Shown: positions 16,378 through 24,534 of the stretch, one piece after another | Layout: each line of letters starts with the position of its first letter | Position numbering within the stretch: position 1 is the stretch's first letter | DNA from: Acidobacteriota bacterium | Lineage (GTDB): Bacteria > Acidobacteriota > UBA4820 > DSQY01 | Length of the DNA stretch: 50,479 nt | Assembly (NCBI GenBank): GCA_021787565.1 | Contig: JAJYLT010000027.1 | Coordinates: 1 to 50,479, forward strand | Direction of reading: 5' to 3' | The notes under the pieces: generated by a model | The model's database searches: none | What the model saw: the letters and a program-made list of their open reading frames with translations, nothing else | What the model was told of the DNA's origin: nothing | Position numbers and translations under genes: made by a program

Positions 16378-18753
16378 CTACCAGCTCCAGGAGTAGGTGA
16401 CCGTTCCCTGGTCCGGGTTGACGAAGGTGAAGGTCGTCGAGGCGCCCTTAGGAACCAAGCTCTTGAGGCTCTTGCCGCCCTTCATGATGAGCTTGCCCGT
16501 GTTCTTCCACTTCACGTCGCCGTATGGGCTTCCGTTGATCGAAACCTGGATGCCATCCTGCAGGTTGCTCCCCGTCACCACGAGCCGGAAGGGATTCGGG
16601 GCCTTCTTGATGGCGGCGATGACGGGCGGGTTCACGATGGTGATGGTGTACGCGCCCAGCCCCGAGCAGCCCTGCGCGTCGGTAGCCTTCACGTCGAAAC
16701 CGTAGCTCCCCGCCGTTGACGGAGTCCCCGACAACACGCCTCCCGAACTCAGCGAAAGTCCCGAGGGAAGCGAGCCCGAACCTACGGCAAAGGTATATGG
16801 GCTGGTTCCGCCGCCTGCCGTCAAGGCCTGGCTGTAGGCCGTGCCGGGGGCGCCGTTGGAAAGCGAAGGAGGAGACAGGTTGATGGTGGGACAATTGCTG
16901 GAGGACCAGGCGTTCACGAGCGCGGCCCCGTCCACCGAGCCCAATCCGGTGGCTTGGTCGTAACCCGTGCCGCACGAGAAGCCCGTGACGCCCGGCACGG
17001 AGTTGTCCCCCGTGGTGACGTCGTTGAAGACGACGGGGCCGGCCCCCGTGTACTGGGCGTTGCCGAGCTGGTAGAGGCGAACGTTGGCGTTGCCCTGGCG
17101 CTCAGCGGCCTTCTGCACCACCAGCGCCATGACGCCCGCGAAGGAGGGCGAGGAGGCCGACGTTCCCCCTGCGATGTACAGTTGTCCCCCCGAGGCCACG
17201 ATGTAGCCGTCGTAAGTGGCGGCATTCAGGGCCACATCGGGGATGTCCCGCATGCCGTCCGCGGGCACCCCGGGAGAGACCTGCCAGGTCGGCTTGGGGT
17301 AGAGAGTGGAGGCGCCTCCACCCGTGGCGTAGAGGTTGGAACAGGTGTCCCCCGTGGGGCAGGTGGAGGAGGCGCCGCTCTCGTTCCACGCCGCCTCGGG
17401 GATGTAGGAGAGGGCTGACCCGTAGGTGGTCGGATTGTTCGTCGTGCTCCAGTACTGCCCCGGGTTCGAGGAGTCCAGGAAGAGCGTGCCGCCCACGCAG
17501 ACATCGTACGGGGTCGAAGCCAGACCGTTGACCGCCACGGACGTGCCACTATTTACGCTCGGGCTGTCACAGCCCGCGGCGCCGTTGTCGCCGGAGGCCA
17601 CGAGGGAGGTAATCCCCTGGGCCGCGGCCTGCATCCAGAGGTTGTTGTAGAAGTCGTTGCCGGCGCTACCGAGATCGGCCTCGCAGAGGCCGAAGCTCGT
17701 GCTCATGACGGGGGCGAGGTTGTTATCCACGATGTACTGGGCCGATAGATCCACGCCGTCCGCCGTGCTCGTGGAAGCCGAGATGACAAAATCGATGCTG
17801 GCCTGGGGGGCCACGGCCCCGGACCACTCCACGTCCAGATCCGCCTCAAAGTCCTCGTTCTGGCCCAAGTCTCCCGGGTCCGGTCCGTTGACGATCACGT
17901 TCAGGGTGCCGGCGGAGAGACCGAAGAAGCTCCGGAAGCTGCTCCAGTCCGTAAGCAGGGCGGAAGGATGCGTCCGCCCTACGATGGCGATGGCGGCGCC
18001 GCTCCCGTTGATCCCCGTGCTGTAAAGCGGCGTCAGGTCGTAGATAGTGGCGAAGTCGGCGGGGCCGAGGTAGTGGTTTCCCGTGGAGGAGGTGTACTCG
18101 GGCGTCACCTGCCACGGCTGTACGGGCCGGAAGGGGGTGTGCATGGCCTTTCGGGGAAAATTGTTGAGCGAGACAACGCCAGCCACGTACGGCCCCAGGG
18201 GCGCCGGGATGGAGGGATCGCGGTCGTTCGCCTGATACCGCCTGCCGTTCACGAGGTAGTTGTGAATCCTCGTATGGAACGCGCTCTCAACGGACTGAAC
18301 GTCGCCGCTGAAATTGATCCAGAGACCGCCCTTGCCTACCGAGTCGATGCGGAAACCACGGGAGCGCAGCCAGCTCTTCGTCGCGGCGAGGACCGACGGA
18401 TCGGCCCCAAAACGCGCCCCGAATTCCTGGGGCGTGAGCCACTGGTGGTAGAGGGGCGAGGAGGGATCCTGCTGTTCGGCCAGCCGCTTCTTCAGCGCCG
18501 CCCGTTTCTCCCCGCTCATCTTCAGGGCCAGGATCATGCGGTCCATGGGCAGCGACGGCGAGGCCAGCCCCACGTCATACTCCGGCCGGGCCAGCGGATA
18601 GACGTTGCCCGGCAACACGACGGTCTGGCTGTTGTCGATGGCGAGGGGGGATCCGCCGCGAGCCCCCGCCGCCTGGGCGCCGGGCGCCACGACGGCGACC
18701 AGGGCGAGCACGATCACGAGCGCGAACAGCGACCTTCTAGCTTGTGCATTCAT
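16378..18753 (-). CDS. Secreted S53 sedolisin (pro-kumamolisin) with Ig-like tail
   Basis: The 791-residue precursor has a signal peptide (SLFALVIVLALVAVVAPGAQA) and a pro-kumamolisin activation domain of about 180 residues (SSPLYHQWLTPQEFGARFG, GRRYQANDRDPSIP). The S53 catalytic domain follows. Glu303 and Asp307 lie in FEADLDVEW and the nucleophile Ser532 in GGTSASSPSF. Calcium-binding residues are likely in NDVTTGDN and GYDQATGLGSVDG. A C-terminal putative-Ig (He_PIG) domain (GTAYSQALTAGGGTSPYTF, LPSGLSLSSGGVLSGTP) and a further beta-rich end probably bind substrate or surface. These are acid-acting endopeptidases. I chose the ATG at 18753 because AGGAGGT lies nine bases upstream. Confidence 0.95.
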   Translation of the reverse strand: MNAQARRSLFALVIVLALVAVVAPGAQAAGARGGSPLAIDNSQTVVLPGNVYPLARPEYDVGLASPSLPMDRMILALKMSGEKRAALKKRLAEQQDPSSPLYHQWLTPQEFGARFGADPSVLAATKSWLRSRGFRIDSVGKGGLWINFSGDVQSVESAFHTRIHNYLVNGRRYQANDRDPSIPAPLGPYVAGVVSLNNFPRKAMHTPFRPVQPWQVTPEYTSSTGNHYLGPADFATIYDLTPLYSTGINGSGAAIAIVGRTHPSALLTDWSSFRSFFGLSAGTLNVIVNGPDPGDLGQNEDFEADLDVEWSGAVAPQASIDFVISASTSTADGVDLSAQYIVDNNLAPVMSTSFGLCEADLGSAGNDFYNNLWMQAAAQGITSLVASGDNGAAGCDSPSVNSGTSVAVNGLASTPYDVCVGGTLFLDSSNPGQYWSTTNNPTTYGSALSYIPEAAWNESGASSTCPTGDTCSNLYATGGGASTLYPKPTWQVSPGVPADGMRDIPDVALNAATYDGYIVASGGQLYIAGGTSASSPSFAGVMALVVQKAAERQGNANVRLYQLGNAQYTGAGPVVFNDVTTGDNSVPGVTGFSCGTGYDQATGLGSVDGAALVNAWSSSNCPTINLSPPSLSNGAPGTAYSQALTAGGGTSPYTFAVGSGSLPSGLSLSSGGVLSGTPSTAGSYGFDVKATDAQGCSGLGAYTITIVNPPVIAAIKKAPNPFRLVVTGSNLQDGIQVSINGSPYGDVKWKNTGKLIMKGGKSLKSLVPKGASTTFTFVNPDQGTVTYSWSW

Positions 18754-18846
18754 CCAATAGACCTCCTGCCCTTTCAAGGCCAGATCCAACCGAGCCGAGC
18801 GTGAAGTTCACGAACCTCGCTTGCAGTGGACGAAACGCGGCGTCTT

Positions 18847-18873
18847 CGGCGGAGGGCGATAATCGCCCGCCGA
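18847..18873 (-). terminator. Hairpin after the LOG-family gene
   Basis: GGGCGAT and ATCGCCC pair around a single A and are extended by GGCGG and GCC arms. The hairpin starts 16 bases after the stop of the leftward LOG-family gene. No clear T tract follows, so its role as a terminator is uncertain. Confidence 0.45.
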
Positions 18874-18888
18874 TCTCGAAGCAACCCA

Positions 18889-19875
18889 TCACCGGCCATC
18901 GGCCGACAGGAGCGGCGTCCCGTTGGCCTCGTGCCATCGCAGGATTCCCTCCCAGATGTCGGTCGCGCCTTCCGCGTACCAGAAAAGTTCCGGGTCCTCC
19001 GGGTCGATCACCCCTTCTCCCACGAGAAAATCGACGTCGAAGGCGTGCCGCCAGTACTCCTCACCCACCAGAACCACCGGAAGGGGCCGGATCTTCCGGG
19101 TCTGAATGAGCGTCAGGGTCTCGAAGAGCTCGTCGAAGGTGCCGTACCCGCCAGGGAAGGCGACCAGGGCCCTGGCCCTCAACAGAAAATGGAGCTTCCG
19201 GAGCGCGAAATAATGAAACCGGAAACAGAGCTCCGGCGCGATGTACGGATTGGGATACTGCTCGTGAGGCAGGGTGATGTTCAAGCCGATGGAGCGGGCG
19301 CCCGCGTCGAAGGCGCCGCGGTTGGCCGCCTCCATCATGCCCGGCCCCCCACCCGTCATGATCATGAGCTGGCCGTCCCGCGTCCTCTTGCCGGCCTCCC
19401 CCACGATCCTGCCGAACTCCCGCGCCACCTCGTAGTAGCGGCTTTTCGCCAGCAGACGCTGGGCCACCTCCAGGCGGCTCTTGAGCGCCTCCTCCCCAGG
19501 ATTGCCCCGCAGGGCCTCGGTCAGTTGGGCGACGCATCGGCGGGCCGCTTCGGGCTCGCGGATGCGGGTGCTTCCGAAGACCACGATGGTGTGCTCGATA
19601 TTCTGCCGCTCCAGCTCCTGCTCGGTCTTGAGGTAATCGATCTGGAGTCGCACGCCCCGGGTCGCATCCAACCCGAGGAAATCCACATCCTGATCGGCTT
19701 GGCGGTAGGTGGAGCTTCGGGCGATGGTCTCGAGCCTCTGCCGGGCCGCGGGGTCCTCCTCGTCGGGCTTGGGCCTCTGCCAAGGGAGCGGTTCCTTCCT
19801 CTCGGCGGGGTGCGCGGGGACCGGGATTCGGCCTTGTGATTTCGTGCGGGGGGAAGATTTCTTCGGGTCGCTCAC
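18889..19875 (-). CDS. LOG family protein (TIGR00730, Rossmann fold)
   Basis: The 328-residue protein has the two LOG signatures: MIMTGGGPGMMEAANRGAFDAG and VAFPGGYGTFDELFETLTLIQT (the PGGxGTxxE motif). The N-terminal 90 residues are charged and extended compared with the minimal 180-200-residue family. They include a basic linker (SDPKKSSPRTKSQGR) and a helical part before HTIVVFGSTRI. LOG enzymes release cytokinin-type bases from nucleoside monophosphates, and bacterial members are nucleotide N-glycosidases such as PpnN-like enzymes. The physiological substrate is uncertain. The start is a GTG at 19875 with AGGAG six to seven bases upstream. The gene is monocistronic. Confidence 0.88.
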   Translation of the reverse strand: MSDPKKSSPRTKSQGRIPVPAHPAERKEPLPWQRPKPDEEDPAARQRLETIARSSTYRQADQDVDFLGLDATRGVRLQIDYLKTEQELERQNIEHTIVVFGSTRIREPEAARRCVAQLTEALRGNPGEEALKSRLEVAQRLLAKSRYYEVAREFGRIVGEAGKRTRDGQLMIMTGGGPGMMEAANRGAFDAGARSIGLNITLPHEQYPNPYIAPELCFRFHYFALRKLHFLLRARALVAFPGGYGTFDELFETLTLIQTRKIRPLPVVLVGEEYWRHAFDVDFLVGEGVIDPEDPELFWYAEGATDIWEGILRWHEANGTPLLSADGR

Positions 19876-19981
19876 GGGAGACTCCTTCCGAGGGATGAGA
19901 CCGGCCCGTCGGACTTGCAGGATAACGCCGGCAGGCGAACCAGGCAAGAGGGCGCCCGCCCCAGAGGGCGCCCGGGCCCAA

Positions 19982-20128
19982 ATTCCGCGATGGAATCGCA
20001 CTCGTAGGAGCGCCGCCCCCGGCGCGACGGACCGTACGCGGGCACCGCATCCTGGTCGCAGGGTCACCCGGTTCGCGGCGAGGCGCCGCTCCTACGCAGG
20101 CGTTGAGCCGCTATCGCGGAATTGGGGC
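19982..20128 (+). repeat. Dispersed 147-bp palindromic repeat, copy 2
   Basis: This copy is inverted relative to 8278-8424 and differs from it at four positions by my alignment. Its ends form a longer inverted repeat here: left border GGCCCAAATTCCGCGAT against the complement of ATCGCGGAATTGGGGCC, one mismatch in 17. It lies in the spacer between the LOG-family gene and the broken SDR remnant, 70 bases from the remnant. Confidence 0.9.
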
Positions 20129-20197
20129 CGGGGAGCGATCAGGCGGCATTGTGCCAGGGCTCGGGCGCCGGTACACTGAGCCTGCGCTGGGGGGGAA

Positions 20198-20362
20198 ATG
20201 GTGGTGCTCAATCCCGGTTGGGTGCGCACGGACATGGGCGGTGCGCAGGCCCCGACCGGCGTGCAGGAAAGCGTCTCCGGCCTGCGCCGCGTCCTGGACG
20301 GGCTCACGATGAAGGAGAGCGGCGGCTTCTTCCACTTCGACGGAGAGCGTTTACCCTGGTAG
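20198..20362 (+). pseudogene. C-terminal remnant of a short-chain dehydrogenase gene
   Basis: The frame from 20198 to the TAG at 20360-20362 encodes 54 residues that read as the end of an SDR enzyme. It starts MVVLNPGWVRTDMGG, the PGWVxTDM motif that follows the catalytic Tyr/Lys region in SDR proteins. It ends GGFFHFDGERLPW, a typical SDR C-terminus. An in-frame TGA at 20177-20179 closes the frame upstream, so about 170-190 residues with the cofactor site and active site are missing. The break lies close to the 147-bp repeat. The NRDE gene begins 13 bases after it. It may still be transcribed but cannot be an active SDR. Confidence 0.75.
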
Positions 20363-20375
20363 ACTGGCAATCGCC

Positions 20376-21170
20376 ATGTGCCTGCTGCTCCTCGCCATCC
20401 GACCCGACCCGAGATACTCCTTGGTGGTGGCCGCCAACCGCGACGAGATGTACGCCCGGCCGGCCGCTCCCCTCGGCTTCTGGGAGCAGTCGCCCGGGCT
20501 GCTCGCCGGGCGCGACCTGGAGGCCGGCGGGACCTGGTTGGGACTCACCCGCGGCGGCCGCTTCGCCGCCCTCACCAACTTTCGGGAGAAGGCCCGAGAC
20601 GGCCGGGATGCCCCTTCGCGAGGGACTCTGGTGGCCGAGTTTCTGTCGGGCCGGCAGGACGCCCCCTCGTTTCTGGACCGGCTGCGCGCCGAAGGCAATC
20701 GGTTCAGGGGGTTTTCGATGGTCTTCGGTACCGTCGAGCGGCTCTTCTACTTCTCGAACCGCGAGGCGCGCTCCGGGCCGCTGGAGCCTGGCCTATATGG
20801 ACTGAGCAACGGCCCGCTGGACGCGCCGTGGCCGAAAGTGTCCGCGAGCAAGGAGCGGCTGCGCGCCGCCATGGCCGGCCCGAACGGCCAATTGCGCGCC
20901 GGGCTCTTCACCCTCCTTTCGGATCGGTCCGCCGCCCCCGACTCGGAGCTGCCCGACACGGGGGTAGGCCTGGAGTGGGAGCGGCTCCTCTCCCCCTGCT
21001 TCGTGGTGACCCCGGTCCACGGCACTCGCTGTTCCACCGTGGTGATGATCACTTCCCAGGGGGGGGCCTACGTTGAAGAGCGCTCCTTTGACTCCGGCGG
21101 CGCGCCGGGGACGGTGAGACGGTTTGAGTTCGAACTGACCTTATCGGAGGGCGTCCAGGGGCCCGCCTGA
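20376..21170 (+). CDS. NRDE (TANGO2-like) family protein
   Basis: The 264-residue product shows the hallmarks of the NRDE/TANGO2 family. It starts MCLLLLAIRPDPRYSLVVAANRDEMYARP, with Cys2 at the N-terminus and the NRDE motif near residue 22. Next come GGRDLEAGGTWLG-like sequence (LLAGRDLEAGGTWLGLT), GRFAALTNFRE and YGLSNGPLDAPWPKV. The fold is related to Ntn hydrolases, and Cys2 would be the free N-terminal residue after Met removal. Bacterial function is unknown; the human homologue is linked to lipid and haem handling. No good ribosome binding site precedes the ATG. The gene follows the SDR remnant by 13 bases, suggesting the two were once an operon. Confidence 0.9.
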   Translation: MCLLLLAIRPDPRYSLVVAANRDEMYARPAAPLGFWEQSPGLLAGRDLEAGGTWLGLTRGGRFAALTNFREKARDGRDAPSRGTLVAEFLSGRQDAPSFLDRLRAEGNRFRGFSMVFGTVERLFYFSNREARSGPLEPGLYGLSNGPLDAPWPKVSASKERLRAAMAGPNGQLRAGLFTLLSDRSAAPDSELPDTGVGLEWERLLSPCFVVTPVHGTRCSTVVMITSQGGAYVEERSFDSGGAPGTVRRFEFELTLSEGVQGPA

Positions 21171-21508
21171 TCCACCTGCCAATGACCTCCGCACACCCTT
21201 TCCGAGCGAAGGTCTCCCTCAGCGCCTGATCCCCATCAACAGCCCGTCGCCGGTCCCTATGCAGACCGTCTCGAAGAATTCCCGGGCCTCCTCGTGCAAC
21301 CGCCGCACCGCTCGCGCCTCCGCCAAGTCCTCATATGAGCTGGCCGAAGAGGAAGGCCTTGTCGGCCATGGGGGTTTTCCCAATCTTCGGTTCGGATGGC
21401 TCAGCAGCATCCATGGCACTCTTCCGCGGGGGTTGCGGCAGATGCCCTCGGCCGGGCCATCGTACAGCCACTCACTCAGGAAGCACGAGAATGGTCAGAT
21501 GTACGTCC
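21171..21508. other. Spacer with possible decayed coding remnant
   Basis: This interval lies between two convergent genes. Apart from a protein-like segment on the minus strand (21219-21335, listed separately) I see no gene, hairpin terminator or repeat in it. Confidence 0.45.
21219..21335 (-). pseudogene. Possible C-terminal fragment of an unidentified protein
   Basis: The leftward frame ending at 21219 includes YEDLAEARAVRRLHEEAREFFETVCIGTGDGLLMGIRR, which has the balanced helical composition of real protein. The codons before it look like ordinary shadow sequence (Pro/Ser/Arg-rich). The frame has no start with a ribosome binding site. I do not recognise the family. It may be the surviving tail of a lost gene downstream of the leftward SDR gene. 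Confidence 0.25.
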
Positions 21509-22300
21509 CTACCAATGCTCGGGCGGGGTGATCTTCCTCAGGGTCCGCCCGCTCATGTGCGCCACGAAGCCCCTGGGGAAGATACGATCCACCAGGGCGA
21601 CGAGCTTGTTGGTCGCTCCGGGCACGTAGACCACCTTGCGCCCCAGCGCCCGAATGGCTCCGCCCACCACCTTCTCGGGGCGCATGCTGAAGCCCCCTCC
21701 CGTGGAGCCCGCCACCTTTCCGAATTCGGTGGAGGTGGACCCCGGGTTCAGCACCAGCACATCGATACCGCTGCCGCGCAGCTCCTGCGCGAGGCCCTCT
21801 CCGAAGAGGAGGTCGAAGCCCTTGGTGGCCCCGTACACCGACATCCAGGGGGTCGCCTGGAACCCGGCGAGGGAGGCGACGATGATGATGCCGCCGCGCC
21901 CTCTCCTCTTGAAGCGCCCGACAAATCGATGGGCCACGAGCATCACGCCGGTGCAGTTCAACCGGATCATGGCCGCCAGCCGCTCGGGGTCCTGCCCGTC
22001 GAACCTCCCGAAGTAGCCGGCCCCGGCGTTATCCACGAGCAGTCCCACGTCCAGATCGGCCGTCGCTTGATCGAGGGCCAGATCCGATCCCTCCTGCGCG
22101 AGGTCCAAGACCGCATACCGAGCCTGTACGCCGTGGGCCCGCTTGAGCTGGTCGCAGAGCACCTCCAGCCTCTCCTGCCGGCGCGCCACCAGAAACAGGT
22201 TGAGGCCCGACGCGGCCAACTGCCGCGCGAAATGTTCTCCCAGCCCCGCCGACGCGCCGGTCACCACGGCCCAGGGGCCGTGCTTGGATGGATTCACCAT
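21509..22300 (-). CDS. SDR family oxidoreductase
   Basis: The 263-residue enzyme is a classical short-chain dehydrogenase. It has WAVVTGASAGLGEHFARQLA (TGxxxGxG cofactor site, about residues 11-30), LLVDNAGAGYFG (the NNAG motif, here DNAG) and IIIVASLAGFQATPWMSVYGATKGF (Ser, Tyr and Lys of the active site). LVLNPGSTSTEFG follows. The C-terminal end (VVYVPGATNKLVALVDRIFPRGF) resembles membrane-associated SDRs acting on lipid-like ketones or alcohols. The ATG at 22300 has AAGGA five bases upstream; an upstream in-frame extension lacks a signal. It lies 46 bases downstream of the kinase-like gene on the same strand and is probably co-transcribed. Confidence 0.9.
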   Translation of the reverse strand: MVNPSKHGPWAVVTGASAGLGEHFARQLAASGLNLFLVARRQERLEVLCDQLKRAHGVQARYAVLDLAQEGSDLALDQATADLDVGLLVDNAGAGYFGRFDGQDPERLAAMIRLNCTGVMLVAHRFVGRFKRRGRGGIIIVASLAGFQATPWMSVYGATKGFDLLFGEGLAQELRGSGIDVLVLNPGSTSTEFGKVAGSTGGGFSMRPEKVVGGAIRALGRKVVYVPGATNKLVALVDRIFPRGFVAHMSGRTLRKITPPEHW

Positions 22301-22346
22301 GGGATTCCTTTCCGTCGAATGGTCGCTCGTGGTCTCGCCAAGGTCG

Positions 22347-23021
22347 CTAAAGGAGTTCAGGCTCCTCACTATTCCGCAGGCTCCTGGCCACTTCCAAGGC
22401 TGCTTGATAGAGCAGCTCCGTCGCCGCTCCCGTGCCCAGTCTTCCCGTATCCAGGCAGATGTGGTACTGGCTCGGATCCAGCCAGTTGGCGCCTACGACG
22501 GCCTTGACGAAATGGCCCCGCTCCCGATCCGACTGGTCGGCCATGTCCCTGGCCTCTTCAAGAGACCCCAGGCTGTACAACCGCCGGATGCGGCGGACGC
22601 GCAGGTCGAGAGGCGCGTGGAGAAAGACCGAGAGGTGGCCCGGGAGGTCCCGCAACAGGGCGAAGCCGCCGCGGCCGACGATGACCGCGGGACCCCGCTC
22701 GGCCGCCTCCTGGATGATCGTCCTCTCGACGTCGAAGAGATCCTTGTCGTCCACGGTGACGGGCGGGGGCGCGTAGGGGGAGTCGGGGGCGCCGAAGGCA
22801 TAGGCCATGCGGGTGCGCTCCCAGAAGGTCAGGTGTCGCTCGTCGAAGGCCTCCAATGCCTCGGGGTCCCGCCTGAGGCGCCTTGCGGCTTCGACCAGAA
22901 TCTCCCGGTCCAGGTAGCGGCAGCCGAGGCGCTGAGCCAGACGCTTGCCGATAAAGCTCCCCCCGCTGCCCATCACGCGCGCGATCGTCACGATCACGTG
23001 TGCTCCGTGCTTTTCCTCCAT
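22347..23021 (-). CDS. Cytidylate kinase-like family protein
   Basis: The 224-residue protein belongs to the same cytidylate-kinase-like family as the gene at 10323 but lacks the BON domain. IVTIARVMGSGGSFIGKRLAQRLGCRYLDREIL carries the P-loop (GSGGSFIGK) and the first helix. PAVIVGRGGFALLRDLPGHLSVFLHAPLDLRVRRI corresponds to the central strand and nucleotide-binding region. DRERGHFVKAVVGANWLDPSQYHICLDTGRL matches the lid and C-terminal part. Members presumably phosphorylate a nucleotide or related small molecule; the substrate is not established. The ATG at 23021 is preceded by AAAGGGGG. It leads a two-gene unit with the SDR gene. Confidence 0.85.
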   Translation of the reverse strand: MEEKHGAHVIVTIARVMGSGGSFIGKRLAQRLGCRYLDREILVEAARRLRRDPEALEAFDERHLTFWERTRMAYAFGAPDSPYAPPPVTVDDKDLFDVERTIIQEAAERGPAVIVGRGGFALLRDLPGHLSVFLHAPLDLRVRRIRRLYSLGSLEEARDMADQSDRERGHFVKAVVGANWLDPSQYHICLDTGRLGTGAATELLYQAALEVARSLRNSEEPELL

Positions 23022-23166
23022 GGCAGGCCCCCTTTCGTCCGGCGCCCCTGGCTCGCGGAGTCCGGCCGAGGGAGCTGGTGGTCTTTGATCTTCAATATAG
23101 AGCCTGCCGGGACCCTTGGAAAGGTCCCGCGCTCTCCGTCCTCCCCTCGTTCTCCGATTGGGATCT

Positions 23167-23244
23167 TGCCTGTCCAAGATAGACCGTCTTGCCGGCTCCG
23201 AACCACGGCTGGGGCTCGGCCGCGCCTTTGGCGCGGCGCTGGGG
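23167..23244 (+). repeat. Dispersed 78-bp repeat, copy 1
   Basis: This stretch begins TGCCTGTCCAAGATAGACC and ends in GGCGCGGCGCTGGGG. It matches 27856-27933 in the same orientation at 72 of 78 positions by my alignment. It contains a perfect 7-bp hairpin with a TTT loop, CCGCGCCTTTGGCGCGG. Both copies lie between genes and neither encodes protein. Confidence 0.88.
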
Positions 23245-23542
23245 GCCTGGTCCGGGCGCGTCCACGCCAGCGTGGCCGCGCTCCGGCCGCAGTCCCTCAG
23301 CCGCCCTTCGGGCACCAGACCCAGCCTCGTCTGGGGTGGCCCCCCCCACCCTCCACGGGTGCGCCGGCGGCGACGGACCTCCTGCTTCGTCAGCCTTCGG
23401 CGTCCGCATCCTCAGCGTACAGGGAGTACGCTTGCGGTGCGGCCGCCTTGTCTTTCTCGCATGAGGCCCATCGGCGCCGGGACGCGCGCTTCCTCCGCTT
23501 CGCTCCGGAAGGCAAACCGCACGAATGCGAGCTGAATTTGTT

Positions 23543-23569
23543 TTGGACAGCCATGGATTGGGCTATACT
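23543..23569 (+). promoter_or_regulatory. Possible promoter of the SDR gene at 23656
   Basis: TATACT (23564-23569) is a good -10 box in an AT-richer patch about 85 bases before the start codon. The best -35 candidate, TTGGAC at 23543-23548, is only 15 bases away, so the pairing is weak. Confidence 0.3.
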
Positions 23570-23655
23570 TCGCTTCCGGCGCGGGTGCGGGCCTGCGGCC
23601 CAATGTGGCCTCCCGCCCCATTTCAACCTTGTAGGGACAAGCAGGAGATCAGAGA

Positions 23656-24429
23656 ATGACGAATCTAGCGGGTCGAACCGTCGTAGTCACGGGAGCTAGC
23701 GCCGGCATAGGCCGCGCGGTGGCCCTGGCCTTTGGCGCCGCGGGCTGCCGCCTCGTCCTGGCCGCGCGGCGGCGGGAGAAGCTGGCCGAGCTGGAGAGGG
23801 CGCTGAGGGAGCGCCACGGTGCCGAGAGCCTGGCCATCGAGCTGGACGTCAGGGACCGCGGAGCGGTCGAATCCACCCTGGGAGCCCTCCCACCGGCCTG
23901 GAGCGAGGTGGACCTCCTCATCAACAACGCCGGCCTCGGGCGAGGCCTGGACAAGCTCCAGGAGGGGAACCCCGACGAGTGGGACGAAATGATCGACACC
24001 AACGTGAAGGGGCTCCTCTACGTCACCCGCGCGCTCCTCCCCGGCATGGTGGCGAGGAAGCGGGGCCACGTCATCAACATCGGGTCGGTCGCCGGGCGCG
24101 AGGTCTATCCCGGCGGCAACGTCTACTGCGCCTCGAAATTCGCGGTGAAGGCCCTGACCCGCGCCCTCAAGGTGGACCTCCTGGGCACGCCCATTCGGGT
24201 CAGCACCATAGATCCTGGGATGGTGGAGACCGACTTCTCGGTGGTGCGCTTCCGCGGAGACGAGGAGAGAGCGGCGAAGGTGTATCAGGGGCTCAAGGCC
24301 CTCTCGGCCGAGGATATCGCCGACATCGCCCTCTGGATCGCCGCTCGCCCCCCGCACGTGGACATCACGGAGCTGGTGGTCATGCCCACGGCCCAGGCCA
24401 CAGCCATGCTCAACCACCGGGAACCGTGA
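23656..24429 (+). CDS. SDR family oxidoreductase, YdfG-like
   Basis: The 257-residue protein is a classical NADP-type SDR. TVVVTGASAGIGRAVALAFGAAG binds the cofactor, with LAARRREKL just after (Arg residues favour NADP). LLINNAGLGRG is the NNAG motif. HVINIGSVAGREVYPGGNVYCASKFAVKALTRAL supplies Ser, Tyr and Lys, and IDPGMVETDFSVVRF follows. The end (DITELVVMPTAQ) matches the YdfG group, NADP-dependent dehydrogenases of serine, allo-threonine and related 3-hydroxy acids. Substrate choice is inferred from that similarity only. It is followed after 105 bases by ddl on the same strand. Confidence 0.92.
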   Translation: MTNLAGRTVVVTGASAGIGRAVALAFGAAGCRLVLAARRREKLAELERALRERHGAESLAIELDVRDRGAVESTLGALPPAWSEVDLLINNAGLGRGLDKLQEGNPDEWDEMIDTNVKGLLYVTRALLPGMVARKRGHVINIGSVAGREVYPGGNVYCASKFAVKALTRALKVDLLGTPIRVSTIDPGMVETDFSVVRFRGDEERAAKVYQGLKALSAEDIADIALWIAARPPHVDITELVVMPTAQATAMLNHREP

Positions 24430-24534
24430 CCTCTCTCCCGCGCCGGAGACCTTCCCGTTTTGCTACTATGGGTGCCCGGAGGCCGTCACGGGCGTGATTG
24501 CGGCCGGGTTGCCAGGAGCGACTGGGGAGAAATC

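Larger units (their letters stand above)
23022..23655. other. Long gene-free spacer carrying a 78-bp dispersed repeat
   Basis: Over 630 bases separate two divergent genes. Apart from the repeat at 23167-23244 and a possible promoter at 23543-23569, I find nothing supported. Open frames here are Arg/Pro/Gly-rich and lack ribosome binding sites. Confidence 0.6.

Noticed and set aside
23092-23535. Several 100-140 codon frames in the long spacer
   Set aside because: They are Arg/Pro/Ala-rich on both strands, lack start signals and include the 78-bp repeat.
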